A DNA stretch of 61,766 nt from Stutzerimonas stutzeri SDM-LAC. GTDB lineage: Bacteria > Pseudomonadota > Gammaproteobacteria > Pseudomonadales > Pseudomonadaceae. A program made the position numbers and the translations under genes. The stretch lies in NCBI RefSeq assembly GCF_000235745.1, contig NZ_AGSX01000193.1:1-61766 (forward strand), in the 5' to 3' direction. Numbering within the stretch: position 1 is the first letter of the stretch; each line of letters starts with the position of its first letter. The notes beneath the pieces are model-generated. The model was not told the DNA's origin and did no database searches. It worked only from the letters and a program-made list of their open reading frames with translations. Of this stretch, positions 12,535-25,293 are shown one piece after another.

Positions 12535-13616
12535 TGCTGCTGCTACTCGCCGAGTACCTGCAACAATTCCACACGGGCTTCGCAGTCTTTCAGTACCTGT
12601 CGCTGCGTGGAATTCTCGGCGTACTGACCGCGCTGGTGCTTTCGCTATGGCTGGGACCCTGGCTGATCCGTACGCTGCAGCTGCGTCAGATCGGTCAGGC
12701 GGTGCGCACAGACGGGCCGCAAACGCATCTGTCGAAATCCGGCACGCCGACCATGGGTGGTGCCCTGATCCTCAGCGCAATCGCCATCAGCACCTTGCTC
12801 TGGGCCGACCTGTCCAATCGCTATGTGTGGGTGGTGTTGGCCGTGACCCTGCTGTTCGGCGCAATCGGCTGGGTCGATGACTATCGCAAGGTGATCGAAA
12901 AGAACTCCCGCGGGCTGCCAAGCCGTTGGAAATATTTTTGGCAGTCGGTCTTCGGCCTTGGTGCTGCGGTCTTTCTCTACCTGACCGCGCAGACCCCGGT
13001 CGAAACCACGTTGATCCTCCCGCTGCTGAAGAACATCGAGATTCCGCTGGGGATCGGCTTCATCGTGCTGACCTATTTCGTCATTGTCGGCTCGAGCAAT
13101 GCGGTGAACCTCACCGATGGACTGGATGGCCTGGCAATCATGCCGACGGTGATGGTGGGCGGCGGTCTGGGTATTTTCTGCTACCTGTCGGGCAACGTGA
13201 ATTTTGCCGATTACCTGCTGATTCCATACATCCCCGGAGCCGGTGAGCTGATCGTGTTCTGCGGTGCGCTGATCGGTGCCGGGCTCGGCTTTCTCTGGTT
13301 CAACACCTATCCCGCGCAAGTCTTCATGGGCGACGTGGGTGCGCTGGCCCTTGGCGCCGCCTTGGGCACCATCGCCGTGATCGTCCGTCAGGAAGTCGTG
13401 CTGTTCATCATGGGTGGGGTATTCGTGATGGAAACCCTATCTGTGATGATCCAGGTCGCCTCATTCAAGCTGACCGGCAAGCGGGTGTTCCGCATGGCGC
13501 CGATTCATCACCACTTCGAACTCAAGGGCTGGCCAGAGCCCCGGGTGATCGTGCGCTTCTGGATCATCACCGTGATCCTTGTGCTGGTCGGTCTTGCCAC
13601 ATTGAAGTTGAGGTAA
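12534..13616 (+). CDS. mraY: Phospho-MurNAc-pentapeptide transferase MraY
   Basis: MraY is an integral membrane enzyme that moves phospho-MurNAc-pentapeptide onto undecaprenyl phosphate, making lipid I. The 360-residue length and about ten transmembrane helices fit exactly. The catalytic aspartates are in GWVDDYRK (about residue 115) and [10 protein letters not shown] (about 195), and the MAPIHHHFE motif is near residue 322. The ATG at 12534 is preferred over the TTG directly before it; it shares its A with the murF TGA. Confidence 0.97.
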   Translation: MLLLLAEYLQQFHTGFAVFQYLSLRGILGVLTALVLSLWLGPWLIRTLQLRQIGQAVRTDGPQTHLSKSGTPTMGGALILSAIAISTLLWADLSNRYVWVVLAVTLLFGAIGWVDDYRKVIEKNSRGLPSRWKYFWQSVFGLGAAVFLYLTAQTPVETTLILPLLKNIEIPLGIGFIVLTYFVIVGSSNAVNLTDGLDGLAIMPTVMVGGGLGIFCYLSGNVNFADYLLIPYIPGAGELIVFCGALIGAGLGFLWFNTYPAQVFMGDVGALALGAALGTIAVIVRQEVVLFIMGGVFVMETLSVMIQVASFKLTGKRVFRMAPIHHHFELKGWPEPRVIVRFWIITVILVLVGLATLKLR

Positions 13617-13622
13617 TACAGA

Positions 13623-14966
13623 GTGCTTATCGCTTCCGATCAGTTCCGCATCGTCGTAGGCCTCGGCAAGAGCGGCATGTCCCTGGTTCGCCATCTGGCG
13701 AGTCGTGGGGTGCCGTTCGCCGTCGCTGACACGCGTGCGAACCCACCGGAGCTGGCCACTCTGAGAGCGCAGTATCCGAATATCGAGGTTCGTTGTGGCG
13801 AGCTCGATCCCCAGTTTCTCAGCCGCGCCAGTGAGCTATTGGTAAGCCCGGGCCTACCGATCAGCTTGCCAGCGTTGCAGGCAGCCGCTGCGAACGGCGT
13901 GAAGCTGTCCGGTGATATCGAACTGTTCGCGCGCGAAGCCAAGGCACCAATCGTGGCGATCACCGGATCGAACGCGAAGAGCACGGTAACCACCCTGGTT
14001 GGCGAAATGGCCGCCGCGGCCGGTCGCAAGGTGGCTGTAGGCGGAAATCTCGGGACGCCGGCGCTGGATCTGCTCAACGATGAGGTCGAGCTCTACGTCC
14101 TCGAGCTGTCAAGCTTCCAGCTGGAAACCACGGACCAGTTGAATGCCGAAGTCGCGACCTGTCTGAATATCAGCGAAGACCACATGGATCGCTATGATGG
14201 TCTGCCGGCCTACCACCAAGCCAAACATCGCATATTCCGCGGCGCGCGCCAGGTTGTAATCAACCGTGACGATCGACTCACGCGTCCGCTGATCGCCGAC
14301 GACCTTCCAACCTGGTCGTTCGGCCTTGGCAAACCCGATTTCAAAGGCTTCGGGCTGTTCGAAGAAAGCGCGGAGAAGTACCTCGCCTTCCAGTTCGACG
14401 CTTTGATGCCGGCCAACCAGTTGAAAATGCGCGGGGCTCACAATCAGTCCAACGCACTGGCAGCCTTGGCGCTCGGTCATGCCGTTGGCCTTCCGTTCGA
14501 GCCAATGCTCGCCACCTTGCGTAACTTTGCCGGCCTCGCCCATCGCTGCCAGTGGGTTGGAGAGCGCAAAGGCGTGACCTACTTCGACGATTCGAAGGCG
14601 ACCAACGTTGGCGCTGCTCTGGCAGCAATCGATGGGCTGGGTAGCGATATCACAGGCGAACTGGTGCTCATCGCCGGCGGTGACGGCAAGGGCGCGGATT
14701 TCTCCGCGTTGCACAGCCCGGTCTCGCATCAGTGCCGCGCGGTCGTCTTGCTGGGGCGCGATGCCGAGCGGCTTGCGGCGGCGCTCGAAGGGGCCGCGCC
14801 CATTCACCACGTCAAGACCCTTCAGGACGCCGTGCAGCTTGCGTCCAAGCTTGCCCAGCCAGGCGATGCGGTCCTGCTGTCGCCGGCCTGCGCCAGTCTC
14901 GACATGTTCGAAAATTTCGAAGATCGCGGACGCCAGTTCGCCGCTGCAGTGGAGGTGCTCAGCTAA
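13623..14966 (+). CDS. murD: UDP-MurNAc-L-alanine:D-glutamate ligase MurD
   Basis: MurD adds D-glutamate to UDP-MurNAc-L-alanine. The protein is 447 residues from a GTG start at 13623. The N-terminal Rossmann domain includes VVGLGKSGMS, the central ATPase domain has the P-loop GSNAKST at about residues 115-121, and LNISEDHMDRY and FDDSKATNVGAAL follow as expected. The usual P-loop glycine before lysine is alanine (A118); I recall the same substitution in other Pseudomonas MurD proteins, so it is probably functional. Its stop overlaps the ftsW start by one base. Confidence 0.96.
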   Translation: MLIASDQFRIVVGLGKSGMSLVRHLASRGVPFAVADTRANPPELATLRAQYPNIEVRCGELDPQFLSRASELLVSPGLPISLPALQAAAANGVKLSGDIELFAREAKAPIVAITGSNAKSTVTTLVGEMAAAAGRKVAVGGNLGTPALDLLNDEVELYVLELSSFQLETTDQLNAEVATCLNISEDHMDRYDGLPAYHQAKHRIFRGARQVVINRDDRLTRPLIADDLPTWSFGLGKPDFKGFGLFEESAEKYLAFQFDALMPANQLKMRGAHNQSNALAALALGHAVGLPFEPMLATLRNFAGLAHRCQWVGERKGVTYFDDSKATNVGAALAAIDGLGSDITGELVLIAGGDGKGADFSALHSPVSHQCRAVVLLGRDAERLAAALEGAAPIHHVKTLQDAVQLASKLAQPGDAVLLSPACASLDMFENFEDRGRQFAAAVEVLS

Positions 14967-16198
14967 TGATCGCTTTCCTGCGCAGCGCGCCGTCACCCTT
15001 GTTCAGTCGGCGCGGCATCGACCTCGATTTCCCGATGCTCGCCGGCTGTCTGGCGTTGCTGGGCCTTGGGTTGGTCATGATCACTTCAGCCTCTTCGGAA
15101 GTCGCGGCAGTCAATGCCGATAATCCGATGTACTACATGATCCGCCATCTGGTTTACGTGCTGCTCGGTCTTGGCGCAGCGGCACTGGTACTGCTGGTGC
15201 CACTGTCTGTGTGGCAGCGGCTGGACTGGATGCTGCTGATCGGCGCGTTCGTGTTGTTGATTCTTGTACTGATTCCGGGCATCGGGCGAGAAGTGAACGG
15301 CTCCATGCGCTGGATCGGTTTTGGTGCCTTTAACGTACAGCCCTCTGAATTGGCCAAGCTGTTCGTCGTGGTCTATCTCGCGGGCTATCTGGTGCGTCGC
15401 CAGCAAGAGGTGCGCGAAAGCCTGTGGGGCTTCCTCAAGCCGTTTCTTGTGTTGCTGCCAATGGCCATGTTGCTTCTGCTCGAGCCCGACTTCGGTGCGA
15501 CTGTGGTGATGATGGGTGCAGCGGTGGCCATGCTGTTTCTTGGCGGTGTCGGCTTGATCCGGTTCAGTCTGCTGGTCCTGTTGGCGGTCGGCGCTGTGTT
15601 CATCCTGGTGCAGACGCAAGAGTATCGACTGCAGCGGTTGATCACCTTTACCGACCCCTGGGCGGATCAGTATGGCGCGGGCTATCAGTTGACTCAGGCG
15701 CTGATCGCATTTGGTCGTGGCGAATGGCTGGGTGTCGGGCTGGGCAACAGCGTCCAGAAGCAGTTCTACCTGCCTGAAGCGCACACCGATTTCGTCTTTT
15801 CAGTCCTGGCCGAGGAGCTGGGTATGGTTGGCGCGCTGCTGACCATCCTGCTGTTCGCTTTCGTGGGGGTACGCGCTCTATACATCGGGCTCGCGGCTGA
15901 GCGGGCGCGGCAGTTCTTCGCTGCATATATAGCCTGGGGCGTTGCGTTCCTTTGGCTCGGGCAGTTCTTGATCAATGTTGGGGTAAATATTGGTTTGCTG
16001 CCGACCAAAGGTCTGACGCTGCCGTTCTTGAGTTATGGCGGCAGCTCGCTGGTGGTGACCTGCGCCAGCATGGCGTTATTGCTGCGCATCGAGTGGGAAA
16101 GCCGCACGGTGCTGGGCAGCGAAGATGCCGAGTTCAGCGAAGACGATTTTGCCGAAACGCCTGCGCCGCAAGGTAAGGGGGTCGCGCATGGGCGGTAA
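14966..16198 (+). CDS. ftsW: Septal peptidoglycan glycosyltransferase FtsW
   Basis: FtsW is a SEDS-family polymerase that elongates glycan strands at the septum with FtsI as its crosslinking partner. It has 410 residues and about ten transmembrane helices. SEDS signatures are visible in FNVQPSELAKL, LLLLEPDFGATVVM, EAHTDFVFSVLAEELG and LPFLSYGGSSL. The ATG at 14966 overlaps the murD stop (TAATG); the frame is open upstream inside murD but that part is not membrane-like. It ends 11 bases into murG. Confidence 0.96.
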   Translation: MIAFLRSAPSPLFSRRGIDLDFPMLAGCLALLGLGLVMITSASSEVAAVNADNPMYYMIRHLVYVLLGLGAAALVLLVPLSVWQRLDWMLLIGAFVLLILVLIPGIGREVNGSMRWIGFGAFNVQPSELAKLFVVVYLAGYLVRRQQEVRESLWGFLKPFLVLLPMAMLLLLEPDFGATVVMMGAAVAMLFLGGVGLIRFSLLVLLAVGAVFILVQTQEYRLQRLITFTDPWADQYGAGYQLTQALIAFGRGEWLGVGLGNSVQKQFYLPEAHTDFVFSVLAEELGMVGALLTILLFAFVGVRALYIGLAAERARQFFAAYIAWGVAFLWLGQFLINVGVNIGLLPTKGLTLPFLSYGGSSLVVTCASMALLLRIEWESRTVLGSEDAEFSEDDFAETPAPQGKGVAHGR

Positions 16199-17250
16199 TG
16201 TCCTGATCATGGCCGGCGGAACTGGCGGGCATGTGTTCCCGGCGTTGGCCTGCGCTCAAGAGTTCCAGAGTCGCGGCTATAGCGTGCATTGGCTGGGTAC
16301 TCCGCGCGGCATCGAAAACGAAGTGGTTCCGGCGGCCGGTCTGCCGTTGCACCTGATCCAGGTAAGCGGGCTGCGCGGCAAAGGTGTGGGCTCGCTTCTC
16401 AAGGCGCCATTCCAGCTGCTGCGCTCGCTCGGGCAGGCTCGGCGCATCATGCGCGAGCTGCAGCCCGTATGTGTGCTTGGGCTTGGCGGTTACGTGACAG
16501 GGCCCGGTGGCCTCGCGGCGAAGCTTGCTGGAGTACCGCTGATCATCCATGAGCAGAACGCCGTGGCCGGGACCGCCAATCGCAGCCTGGTGCCATTCGC
16601 CCAGCGGGTCTGCGAGGCCTTTCCGAATACCTTCAGCAACAGCGCCAAGCGGCGTACGACCGGCAATCCGGTGCGTCACGAGCTGTTTCTCGAAACGCCG
16701 CGGCAAACGTTGCTCGGCCGTCGCCCTCGACTGTTGGTGCTGGGCGGTAGCCTCGGCGCCGAGCCTTTGAACAAGCTATTGCCAGAAGCGCTCGGCCAGT
16801 TAAGCGAGGAGCTGCGTCCCGAAATATTCCATCAGGCCGGCAAGCAACACGCCGAAATCACGCGGGAGCGCTATGTCGCCGCGGGTGTCGAGGCCGAAGT
16901 GGCACCTTTTATCAAGGATATGGCCCGTGCTTACGCCTGGGCTGATCTGGTGATCTGCCGCGCCGGTGCGCTGACGGTGTGCGAGCTGGCAGCCGCTGGC
17001 TTGCCTTCGTTTCTGGTGCCGCTGCCCCATGCGATCGACGACCACCAGACCCGTAACGCCGAATATCTGGCGAAGGAAGGCGCCGCCATTCTTCTCCCTC
17101 AAGCAACGACCGATGCTGCCGCGCTCGCCGCGCAGTTGACCGAGGTAATGATGCAGCCGGAAAAACTCAAGGCCATGGGAGCAACGGCGCGCCGCCTGGC
17201 TCGGCCGGACGCCACTCGAACCGTCGTCGATATCTGCCTGGAGGTGGCGC

Positions 17251-17258
<8 letters not shown>
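16188..17258 (+). CDS. murG: UDP-GlcNAc:lipid I GlcNAc transferase MurG
   Basis: MurG is a peripheral membrane glycosyltransferase (GT28) that converts lipid I to lipid II on the cytoplasmic face. It is 356 residues. The N-terminal glycine-rich loop [12 protein letters not shown] is at about residues 11-22, a second conserved loop is [14 protein letters not shown], and the UDP-GlcNAc-binding C-terminal motif is around [16 protein letters not shown]. The ATG at 16188 overlaps the end of ftsW; the eight-base overlap with murC suggests coupling. Confidence 0.96.
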
Positions 17259-19652
<2,394 letters not shown>

Positions 19653-19655
19653 CCC

Positions 19656-20513
19656 ATGATCACTACGCTGCGTCACTCACAACCCGGAACCGGACGCGCT
19701 TCGCGCAAGCCGGCGCAGCGGGGCGCGAGCCGTCTGGTGCAGCGCGAACCGCTTTCTGCGCGCTTGCCTCGGCCGAGCCTGGGTTCGCTCAAGCGTGCCC
19801 TGTGGCCGGTATTGCTCGTGGGGCTGGCTGTGGGACTTTACCAACTGAGTGGCTACCTCGCGCCCTATGCCGATAGGCCGATCGCCAAGGTCAGTGTTCG
19901 GGGTGAGCTGACCTACGTCGATCGGCAGGTGGTACAGGCGCGCATGGCTCCGTTCGTCGAAGCCAGCTTCTTCAAGGTGGATCTCGATGCATTGCGTCGC
20001 GACCTTGAGCAAATGCCGTGGATAGCCCATGTCGAAGCGCGTCGGATCTGGCCGGATGAGGTCATGGTGCGTCTTGACGAGCAGTTGCCTATCGCTCGCT
20101 GGGGTGACGAATCGTTGCTCAACAATAACGGCCAGGCCTTCGCGCCGGACGATCTGACCGGATATGAACACTTACCGCAGTTGTATGGTCCGAAGCGGGC
20201 CCAGCAACGGGTCATGCAGCAATACCAGGTGCTTAGTCAGATGCTGCGGCCACTCGGTTTTTCCATCGCTCGCCTGGAATTGCGGGCGCGCGGCAGCTGG
20301 TTTGTGACGACCGGGCAGGGCGTCGAGTTGCTACTGGGAAGAGACCAGATAATCGAAAAAATGCGGCGCTTCACTGCCATCTACCAGCAAGAGCTGGCGC
20401 AGGAGAGCGACAAAATTGCGCGGATCGACCTTCGCTACGCCAATGGCCTCGCCGTTGCGTGGCACGAGCCGACCCCGACCACGACGGATGAAGCCGTCGT
20501 TGCGAAGAATTGA
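19656..20513 (+). CDS. ftsQ: Cell division protein FtsQ
   Basis: FtsQ is a bitopic divisome protein that recruits FtsL and FtsB. Its 285 residues show a basic cytoplasmic tail, one transmembrane segment (about residues 48-68, [20 protein letters not shown]), then a periplasmic POTRA domain ([19 protein letters not shown]) and the FtsQ beta domain ([20 protein letters not shown]). The ATG at 19656 follows ddlB closely. A GAGGA ribosome site overlapping its TGA serves ftsA. Confidence 0.95.
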   Translation: MITTLRHSQPGTGRASRKPAQRGASRLVQREPLSARLPRPSLGSLKRALWPVLLVGLAVGLYQLSGYLAPYADRPIAKVSVRGELTYVDRQVVQARMAPFVEASFFKVDLDALRRDLEQMPWIAHVEARRIWPDEVMVRLDEQLPIARWGDESLLNNNGQAFAPDDLTGYEHLPQLYGPKRAQQRVMQQYQVLSQMLRPLGFSIARLELRARGSWFVTTGQGVELLLGRDQIIEKMRRFTAIYQQELAQESDKIARIDLRYANGLAVAWHEPTPTTTDEAVVAKN

Positions 20514-20525
20514 GGAATGAAACAC

Positions 20526-21773
20526 ATGTCTAGCGTGCAAAGCGGCAAGATGATCGTCGGTCTCGATATCGGCACCTCCAAGGTGGTGGCGCTGGTCGGC
20601 GAAGTGACGCCGGATGGCGAATTGGAGATTGTCGGGATCGGCACGCACCCGTCGCGTGGCTTGAAGAAGGGTGTGGTGGTCAATATCGAGTCCACCGTTC
20701 AGTCAATCCAGCGTGCCGTTGAAGAGGCACAGCTGATGGCCGGCTGCCGCATCCACTCGGCATTCGTCGGTCTGGCCGGCAACCATATCCGTAGCCTCAA
20801 CTCGCACGGGATCGTCGCCATCCGGGACCGTGAGGTCAGCACTGCCGACCTCGAGCGTGTGCTTGATGCTGCCCAGGCCGTCGCTATTCCGGCTGATCAA
20901 AGGGTTCTCCACACGCTGCCACAGGACTACGTAATCGATAACCAGGAAGGCGTGCGCGAGCCGCTGGGCATGTCGGGCGTGCGCCTGGAAGCCAAGGTCC
21001 ACGTCGTTACTTGCGCGGTCAATGCAGCGCAGAACATCGAGAAGTGCGTACGTCGTTGTGGTCTTGAGGTTGACGACATCATCCTCGAGCAACTGGCCTC
21101 GGCGCATGCCGTGCTGACCGATGACGAGAAAGAGCTGGGCGTCTGCCTGGTGGATATCGGAGGCGGTACCACCGACATCTGCATCTTCACCGAGGGCGCG
21201 ATCCGCCACACCGCGGTCATCCCGATCGCCGGTGATCAGGTCACCAACGACATTGCCATGGCGCTGCGTACCCCGACCCAGTATGCCGAGGAAATCAAGA
21301 TCCGCTACGCCTGCGCGCTGGCCAAACTGGCAGGGCCCGGCGAGACCATCAAAGTACCGAGCGTCGGAGATCGACCGCCGCGGGAACTCTCGCGCCAGGC
21401 ACTGGCCGAAGTCGTGGAGCCGCGTTATGACGAGCTCTTCACCTTGATTCAGGCCGAGCTGCGTCGCAGCGGCTATGAGGATCTGGTCCCTGCTGGGATC
21501 GTTCTCACTGGCGGTACCGCGAAGATGGAAGGCGCCGTCGAACTCGCCGAGGAAATCTTCCACATGCCGGTGCGCCTCGGCGTACCGCACAGCATCAACG
21601 GACTCGCGGACGTGGTCCGCAATCCCATCTATTCAACGGGCGTGGGCCTGCTGCTCTACGGGATGCGCAAGCAGACCGAGGGCACATCCATGTCCGGTCT
21701 CGGCAACTTTGCCGAAGAACCCAAGACGTCTGTCGTGGACCGGCTCAAGAGCTGGATCCAGGGCAATTTCTGA
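20526..21773 (+). CDS. ftsA: Cell division protein FtsA
   Basis: This actin-like ATPase of 415 residues tethers FtsZ filaments to the membrane and recruits later divisome proteins. The phosphate-1 motif VGLDIGTSKVVALVGE starts near residue 10, the phosphate-2 motif VDIGGGTTDICIF is near 205, and the 1C subdomain lies between. The C-terminal amphipathic membrane-targeting helix is visible as RLKSWIQGNF. I chose the ATG at 20526 because GAGGA at about 20512 is nine bases upstream; the ATG at 20517 would sit directly on that ribosome site. Confidence 0.95.
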   Translation: MSSVQSGKMIVGLDIGTSKVVALVGEVTPDGELEIVGIGTHPSRGLKKGVVVNIESTVQSIQRAVEEAQLMAGCRIHSAFVGLAGNHIRSLNSHGIVAIRDREVSTADLERVLDAAQAVAIPADQRVLHTLPQDYVIDNQEGVREPLGMSGVRLEAKVHVVTCAVNAAQNIEKCVRRCGLEVDDIILEQLASAHAVLTDDEKELGVCLVDIGGGTTDICIFTEGAIRHTAVIPIAGDQVTNDIAMALRTPTQYAEEIKIRYACALAKLAGPGETIKVPSVGDRPPRELSRQALAEVVEPRYDELFTLIQAELRRSGYEDLVPAGIVLTGGTAKMEGAVELAEEIFHMPVRLGVPHSINGLADVVRNPIYSTGVGLLLYGMRKQTEGTSMSGLGNFAEEPKTSVVDRLKSWIQGNF

Positions 21774-21820
21774 GCAGTGCGGCTGTACCTAAAACTAGAA
21801 AGCTGGAAGGAGAGAGGGAA

Positions 21821-23008
21821 ATGTTCGAACTCGTAGATCATACCCCGCAAAGTGCAGTGATCAAGGTCATTGGCGTAGGCGGAGGTGGCGGCAACGCCGT
21901 CAATCACATGGTGCGCAACAGCGTTGAAGGCGTGGAGTTCATCTGCGCCAACACCGATGCCCAGGCGCTGAAGAAAATCGAAGCGCGGACCGTACTGCAG
22001 TTGGGTTCCGCCATTACCAAGGGCTTGGGCGCAGGCACCAATCCCGACATTGGCCGTCAGGCTGCGATGGACGATCGTGAGCGCATCGCCGAAGTGCTGC
22101 AGGGCGCCGACATGGTGTTCATCACCACCGGCATGGGCGGTGGTACCGGCACTGGCGCCGCGCCGGTGATTGCTTCGGTCGCCAAGGAAATGGGCATCCT
22201 GACCGTTGCAGTAGTGACCCGTCCGTTCCCATTCGAAGGCCGCCGCCGCATGCAGGTCGCTGACGAAGGCATCCGTCAGCTGTCGGAGTGTGTCGACTCC
22301 CTGATCACCATCCCCAACGAAAAGCTGCTGACCATTCTCGGCAAGGATGCGAGCCTGCTGTCTGCCTTCGCCAAGGCCGACGACGTGCTGACCGGCGCCG
22401 TGCGCGGCATTTCCGACATCATGCAGCGTCCGGGCCTGATGAACGTCGACTTCGCTGACGTCAAAACCGTCATGGGCGAAATGGGTATGGCGATGATGGG
22501 GACCGGTTGTGCCACAGGCCCGAACCGCGCTCGCGAGGCCACCGAGGCTGCGATCCGCAACCCGCTGCTGGAAGACGTCAATCTGCAGGGTGCTCGCGGC
22601 ATCCTGGTCAACATTACCGCTGGTCTGGATCTTTCGCTGGGCGAATACGCGGCGGTGGGCGAGATCATCGAGGCGTTCGCGTCCGACGAGGCGACAGTTA
22701 AGGTGGGTGCTGTAATCGACCCCGATATGCTCGACGAACTGCACGTAACCGTGGTGGCAACTGGTCTCGGACCGCGTAACGAGAAGCCGGTCAAGGTTGT
22801 AGACAATACTCTGCAAACCGCAGCCGTGGCGCCGCAGCCCGCTCCAGCGCCGCGTCAGGACCAGGCGGCCGTGAACTATCGGGACCTTGACCGCCCCACC
22901 GTGATGCGTAATCAGGCCCACGCGGCGGCGACCGCAGCGAAGATGAACCCTCAGGAGGATCTGGATTATCTCGATATTCCGGCATTCTTGCGTCGTCAGG
23001 CTGATTGA
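21821..23008 (+). CDS. ftsZ: Cell division GTPase FtsZ
   Basis: FtsZ is the tubulin-like GTPase that forms the Z ring. The 395-residue protein has the N-terminal [13 protein letters not shown] motif, the tubulin signature [13 protein letters not shown] (about residues 107-119), the T7-loop region [15 protein letters not shown], a variable Pro/Ala/Gln-rich linker (about 325-375), and the conserved C-terminal peptide [14 protein letters not shown] that binds FtsA and ZipA. A strong AAGGAGAGAGGGA ribosome site precedes the ATG, consistent with high expression. Confidence 0.98.
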   Translation: MFELVDHTPQSAVIKVIGVGGGGGNAVNHMVRNSVEGVEFICANTDAQALKKIEARTVLQLGSAITKGLGAGTNPDIGRQAAMDDRERIAEVLQGADMVFITTGMGGGTGTGAAPVIASVAKEMGILTVAVVTRPFPFEGRRRMQVADEGIRQLSECVDSLITIPNEKLLTILGKDASLLSAFAKADDVLTGAVRGISDIMQRPGLMNVDFADVKTVMGEMGMAMMGTGCATGPNRAREATEAAIRNPLLEDVNLQGARGILVNITAGLDLSLGEYAAVGEIIEAFASDEATVKVGAVIDPDMLDELHVTVVATGLGPRNEKPVKVVDNTLQTAAVAPQPAPAPRQDQAAVNYRDLDRPTVMRNQAHAAATAAKMNPQEDLDYLDIPAFLRRQAD

Positions 23009-23062
23009 TTGGATGTATCAGGACTATCGGGGTGATTGGTATTCAGCAAAGTGGGGTTCTGC

Positions 23063-23068
23063 TATGAT
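23063..23068 (+). promoter_or_regulatory. Possible -10 box of an lpxC promoter
   Basis: TATGAT lies 51 bases before the lpxC ATG in the 111-base gap after ftsZ, the widest gap within the dcw cluster. No good -35 box sits at 16-18 bases, so an internal lpxC promoter is plausible rather than shown. Confidence 0.4.
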
Positions 23069-23107
23069 CGCCACCTTTGTTGGAAACCATTCGCAACAGC
23101 GCACTAG

Positions 23108-24031
<924 letters not shown>

Positions 24032-24051
24032 GCTGTACTCTCTTTCCTTTT

Positions 24052-24079
24052 AAGGCCACCTTTCGGTGGCCTTTTTTTT
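24052..24079 (+). terminator. Rho-independent terminator of the dcw cluster
   Basis: AAGGCCACC, loop TTTC, GGTGGCC, then eight T residues, starting 20 bases after the lpxC stop. The stem is GC-rich and perfect. The A-rich left side could also support weaker termination of the opposing gene at 24113. Confidence 0.92.
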
Positions 24080-24112
24080 GCGAAATAACAGACCGGTGAA
24101 TGAACCGGTTCG

Positions 24113-24646
24113 TCAGTTCATGCCGTCCAGCAGGCCGGCCATGTCATCGGCATGTTCTTCCTCCTGTGCGAGGATATCTTCGAAGATTCGCCGTGTGGTC
24201 GGATCTTTGTCCCCGATGTACTGGACGATTTCCCGGTAGCTGTCGATCGCGATGCGTTCAGCCACCAGGTTTTCGAACACCATGTCACGCAGCCCGTTTC
24301 CCTCCGCATATTGCGCGTGGGCGCGTTCGGTCAGGCTGTCGGGGTTGAAATCCGGGGCGCCGCCGAGCTGCACGATACGCTCGGCCAAACGATCGGCATG
24401 CTCCTGCTCTTCGTTGGCGTGCTCAAGAAACTCATCGGCGGCAACGCTCGACTTCAGGCCTGTGGCCATGTAGTAGTGGCGCTTGTAACGCAGGTAGCAG
24501 ACCAGCTCGGTGGCGAGTGCCTCGTTGAGCAGGTTGATCACCGTATCGCGATCGGCCGAATAGCTTTCAGTCACCGCGCCATTTTCGACATGCTGGCGCG
24601 CGCGCTCGCGCAACGTCTGTTTGTCGCTCAATTGCACATAACTCAT
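24113..24646 (-). CDS. Bacterioferritin-like ferritin-family protein
   Basis: This four-helix ferritin-like protein of 177 residues probably stores or detoxifies iron in the cytoplasm. Candidate diiron ligands are seen in the expected order: a glutamate in LATELVCYLRYKRHY, E-x-x-H in EHANEEQEHADRL, a glutamate in ERIAIDSYREIVQY, and E-x-x-H in ILAQEEEHADDM. It is longer than classical bacterioferritin (about 155 residues) because of an N-terminal extension, and a haem-ligating methionine is not evident. The ATG at 24646 follows GGAGG by eight bases. A Dps-like antioxidant role is equally possible. Confidence 0.82.
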   Translation of the reverse strand: MSYVQLSDKQTLRERARQHVENGAVTESYSADRDTVINLLNEALATELVCYLRYKRHYYMATGLKSSVAADEFLEHANEEQEHADRLAERIVQLGGAPDFNPDSLTERAHAQYAEGNGLRDMVFENLVAERIAIDSYREIVQYIGDKDPTTRRIFEDILAQEEEHADDMAGLLDGMN

Positions 24647-24751
24647 CACGATTTCCTCCATCTGTGGCGCGCGGTATCGCGTCGCCATGGCTGTCGCGCC
24701 TGTCGGCGTCTCGCTGGGCCATAGGTTGTGATAGGCGAGGGCGCGGAAAGT

Positions 24752-24883
24752 TTAGCCACGTCCGTCGCTAGGGCGCTCCGGCTTGCCCGGCTCTTCGATA
24801 GGGACGGGTTCGCCGGGGTCACGGCGCTCAGGCTCCGGCAGCGGGCTCGGCGTGCCGTCGTCCCGCGGATCGGGTTCTTGCAT
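24752..24883 (-). CDS. Small acidic proline-rich hypothetical protein (43 aa)
   Basis: A short ORF reads MQEPDPRDDGTPSPLPEPER at its start and ends PSDGRG before a TAA. About one quarter of residues are proline and it is rich in Asp, Glu and Arg, so it is likely unfolded. GGAG lies six bases before the ATG at 24883. An alternative in-frame ATG at 24895 overlaps the stop of the upstream gene (TAATG), which suggests coupling. I recall similar short Pro/Glu-rich hypotheticals in Pseudomonas. Function is unknown. Confidence 0.5.
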   Translation of the reverse strand: MQEPDPRDDGTPSPLPEPERRDPGEPVPIEEPGKPERPSDGRG

Positions 24884-24894
24884 GCAGTGCTCCA

Positions 24895-25293
24895 TTAACT
24901 GAGGGCCTTTATCAGATCGTCCTTGCGCATCTTTGAACGACCTCGCACGTCGCGCTTCTGCGCTTCGTGCATCAGTTCGTCGCGGGTGAGATCGCTGAGT
25001 GACGTACTGCCTGATCGGTCGTTACGTGCCGAACCCTTGTTGGGTGACTTGCCGGAGCGAGCCTCAGCCGCTCGATGTGCTGAATCCTTGCGGTCGGCTC
25101 GCTTGGCTGTCTCGCTCTTTTCTTGCCCCGAGCCACCCTTGCGCTCACCGCCGCCGGACTGCTTGTTGACGGTGGCCCAAGCGCGTGCTTCCGCTTCTTT
25201 AGCGGGCACGCCACGCTCTTCATAGCTGTCTTCGATATGTTCGGCTTTACGTTGTTGTTTTTCGGTGTATTTGGATTTCTCTCCTCTGGGCAT
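24895..25293 (-). CDS. Basic low-complexity protein with C-terminal SAP/Rho-N-like helix motif
   Basis: The 132-residue protein starts MPRGEKSKYTEKQQRKAEHI and is rich in Lys, Arg, Glu, Ser and Gly. The N-terminal third (to about residue 45) resembles a family often annotated as plasmid stabilization protein; the middle is disordered; the last 35 residues (SLSDLTRDELMHEAQKRDV, then SKMRKDDLIKAL) look like the SAP or Rho N-terminal helix-extended-helix nucleic-acid-binding motif. It is a chromosomal gene, not part of a plasmid module. A DNA- or RNA-binding stress protein is my inference. Confidence 0.65.
   Translation of the reverse strand: MPRGEKSKYTEKQQRKAEHIEDSYEERGVPAKEAEARAWATVNKQSGGGERKGGSGQEKSETAKRADRKDSAHRAAEARSGKSPNKGSARNDRSGSTSLSDLTRDELMHEAQKRDVRGRSKMRKDDLIKALS

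Noticed and set aside
24895-25293. Plasmid maintenance or toxin-antitoxin module
   Set aside because: The gene resembles proteins named for plasmid stabilization, but there is no partner toxin, replication gene or mobile context; all neighbours are chromosomal.
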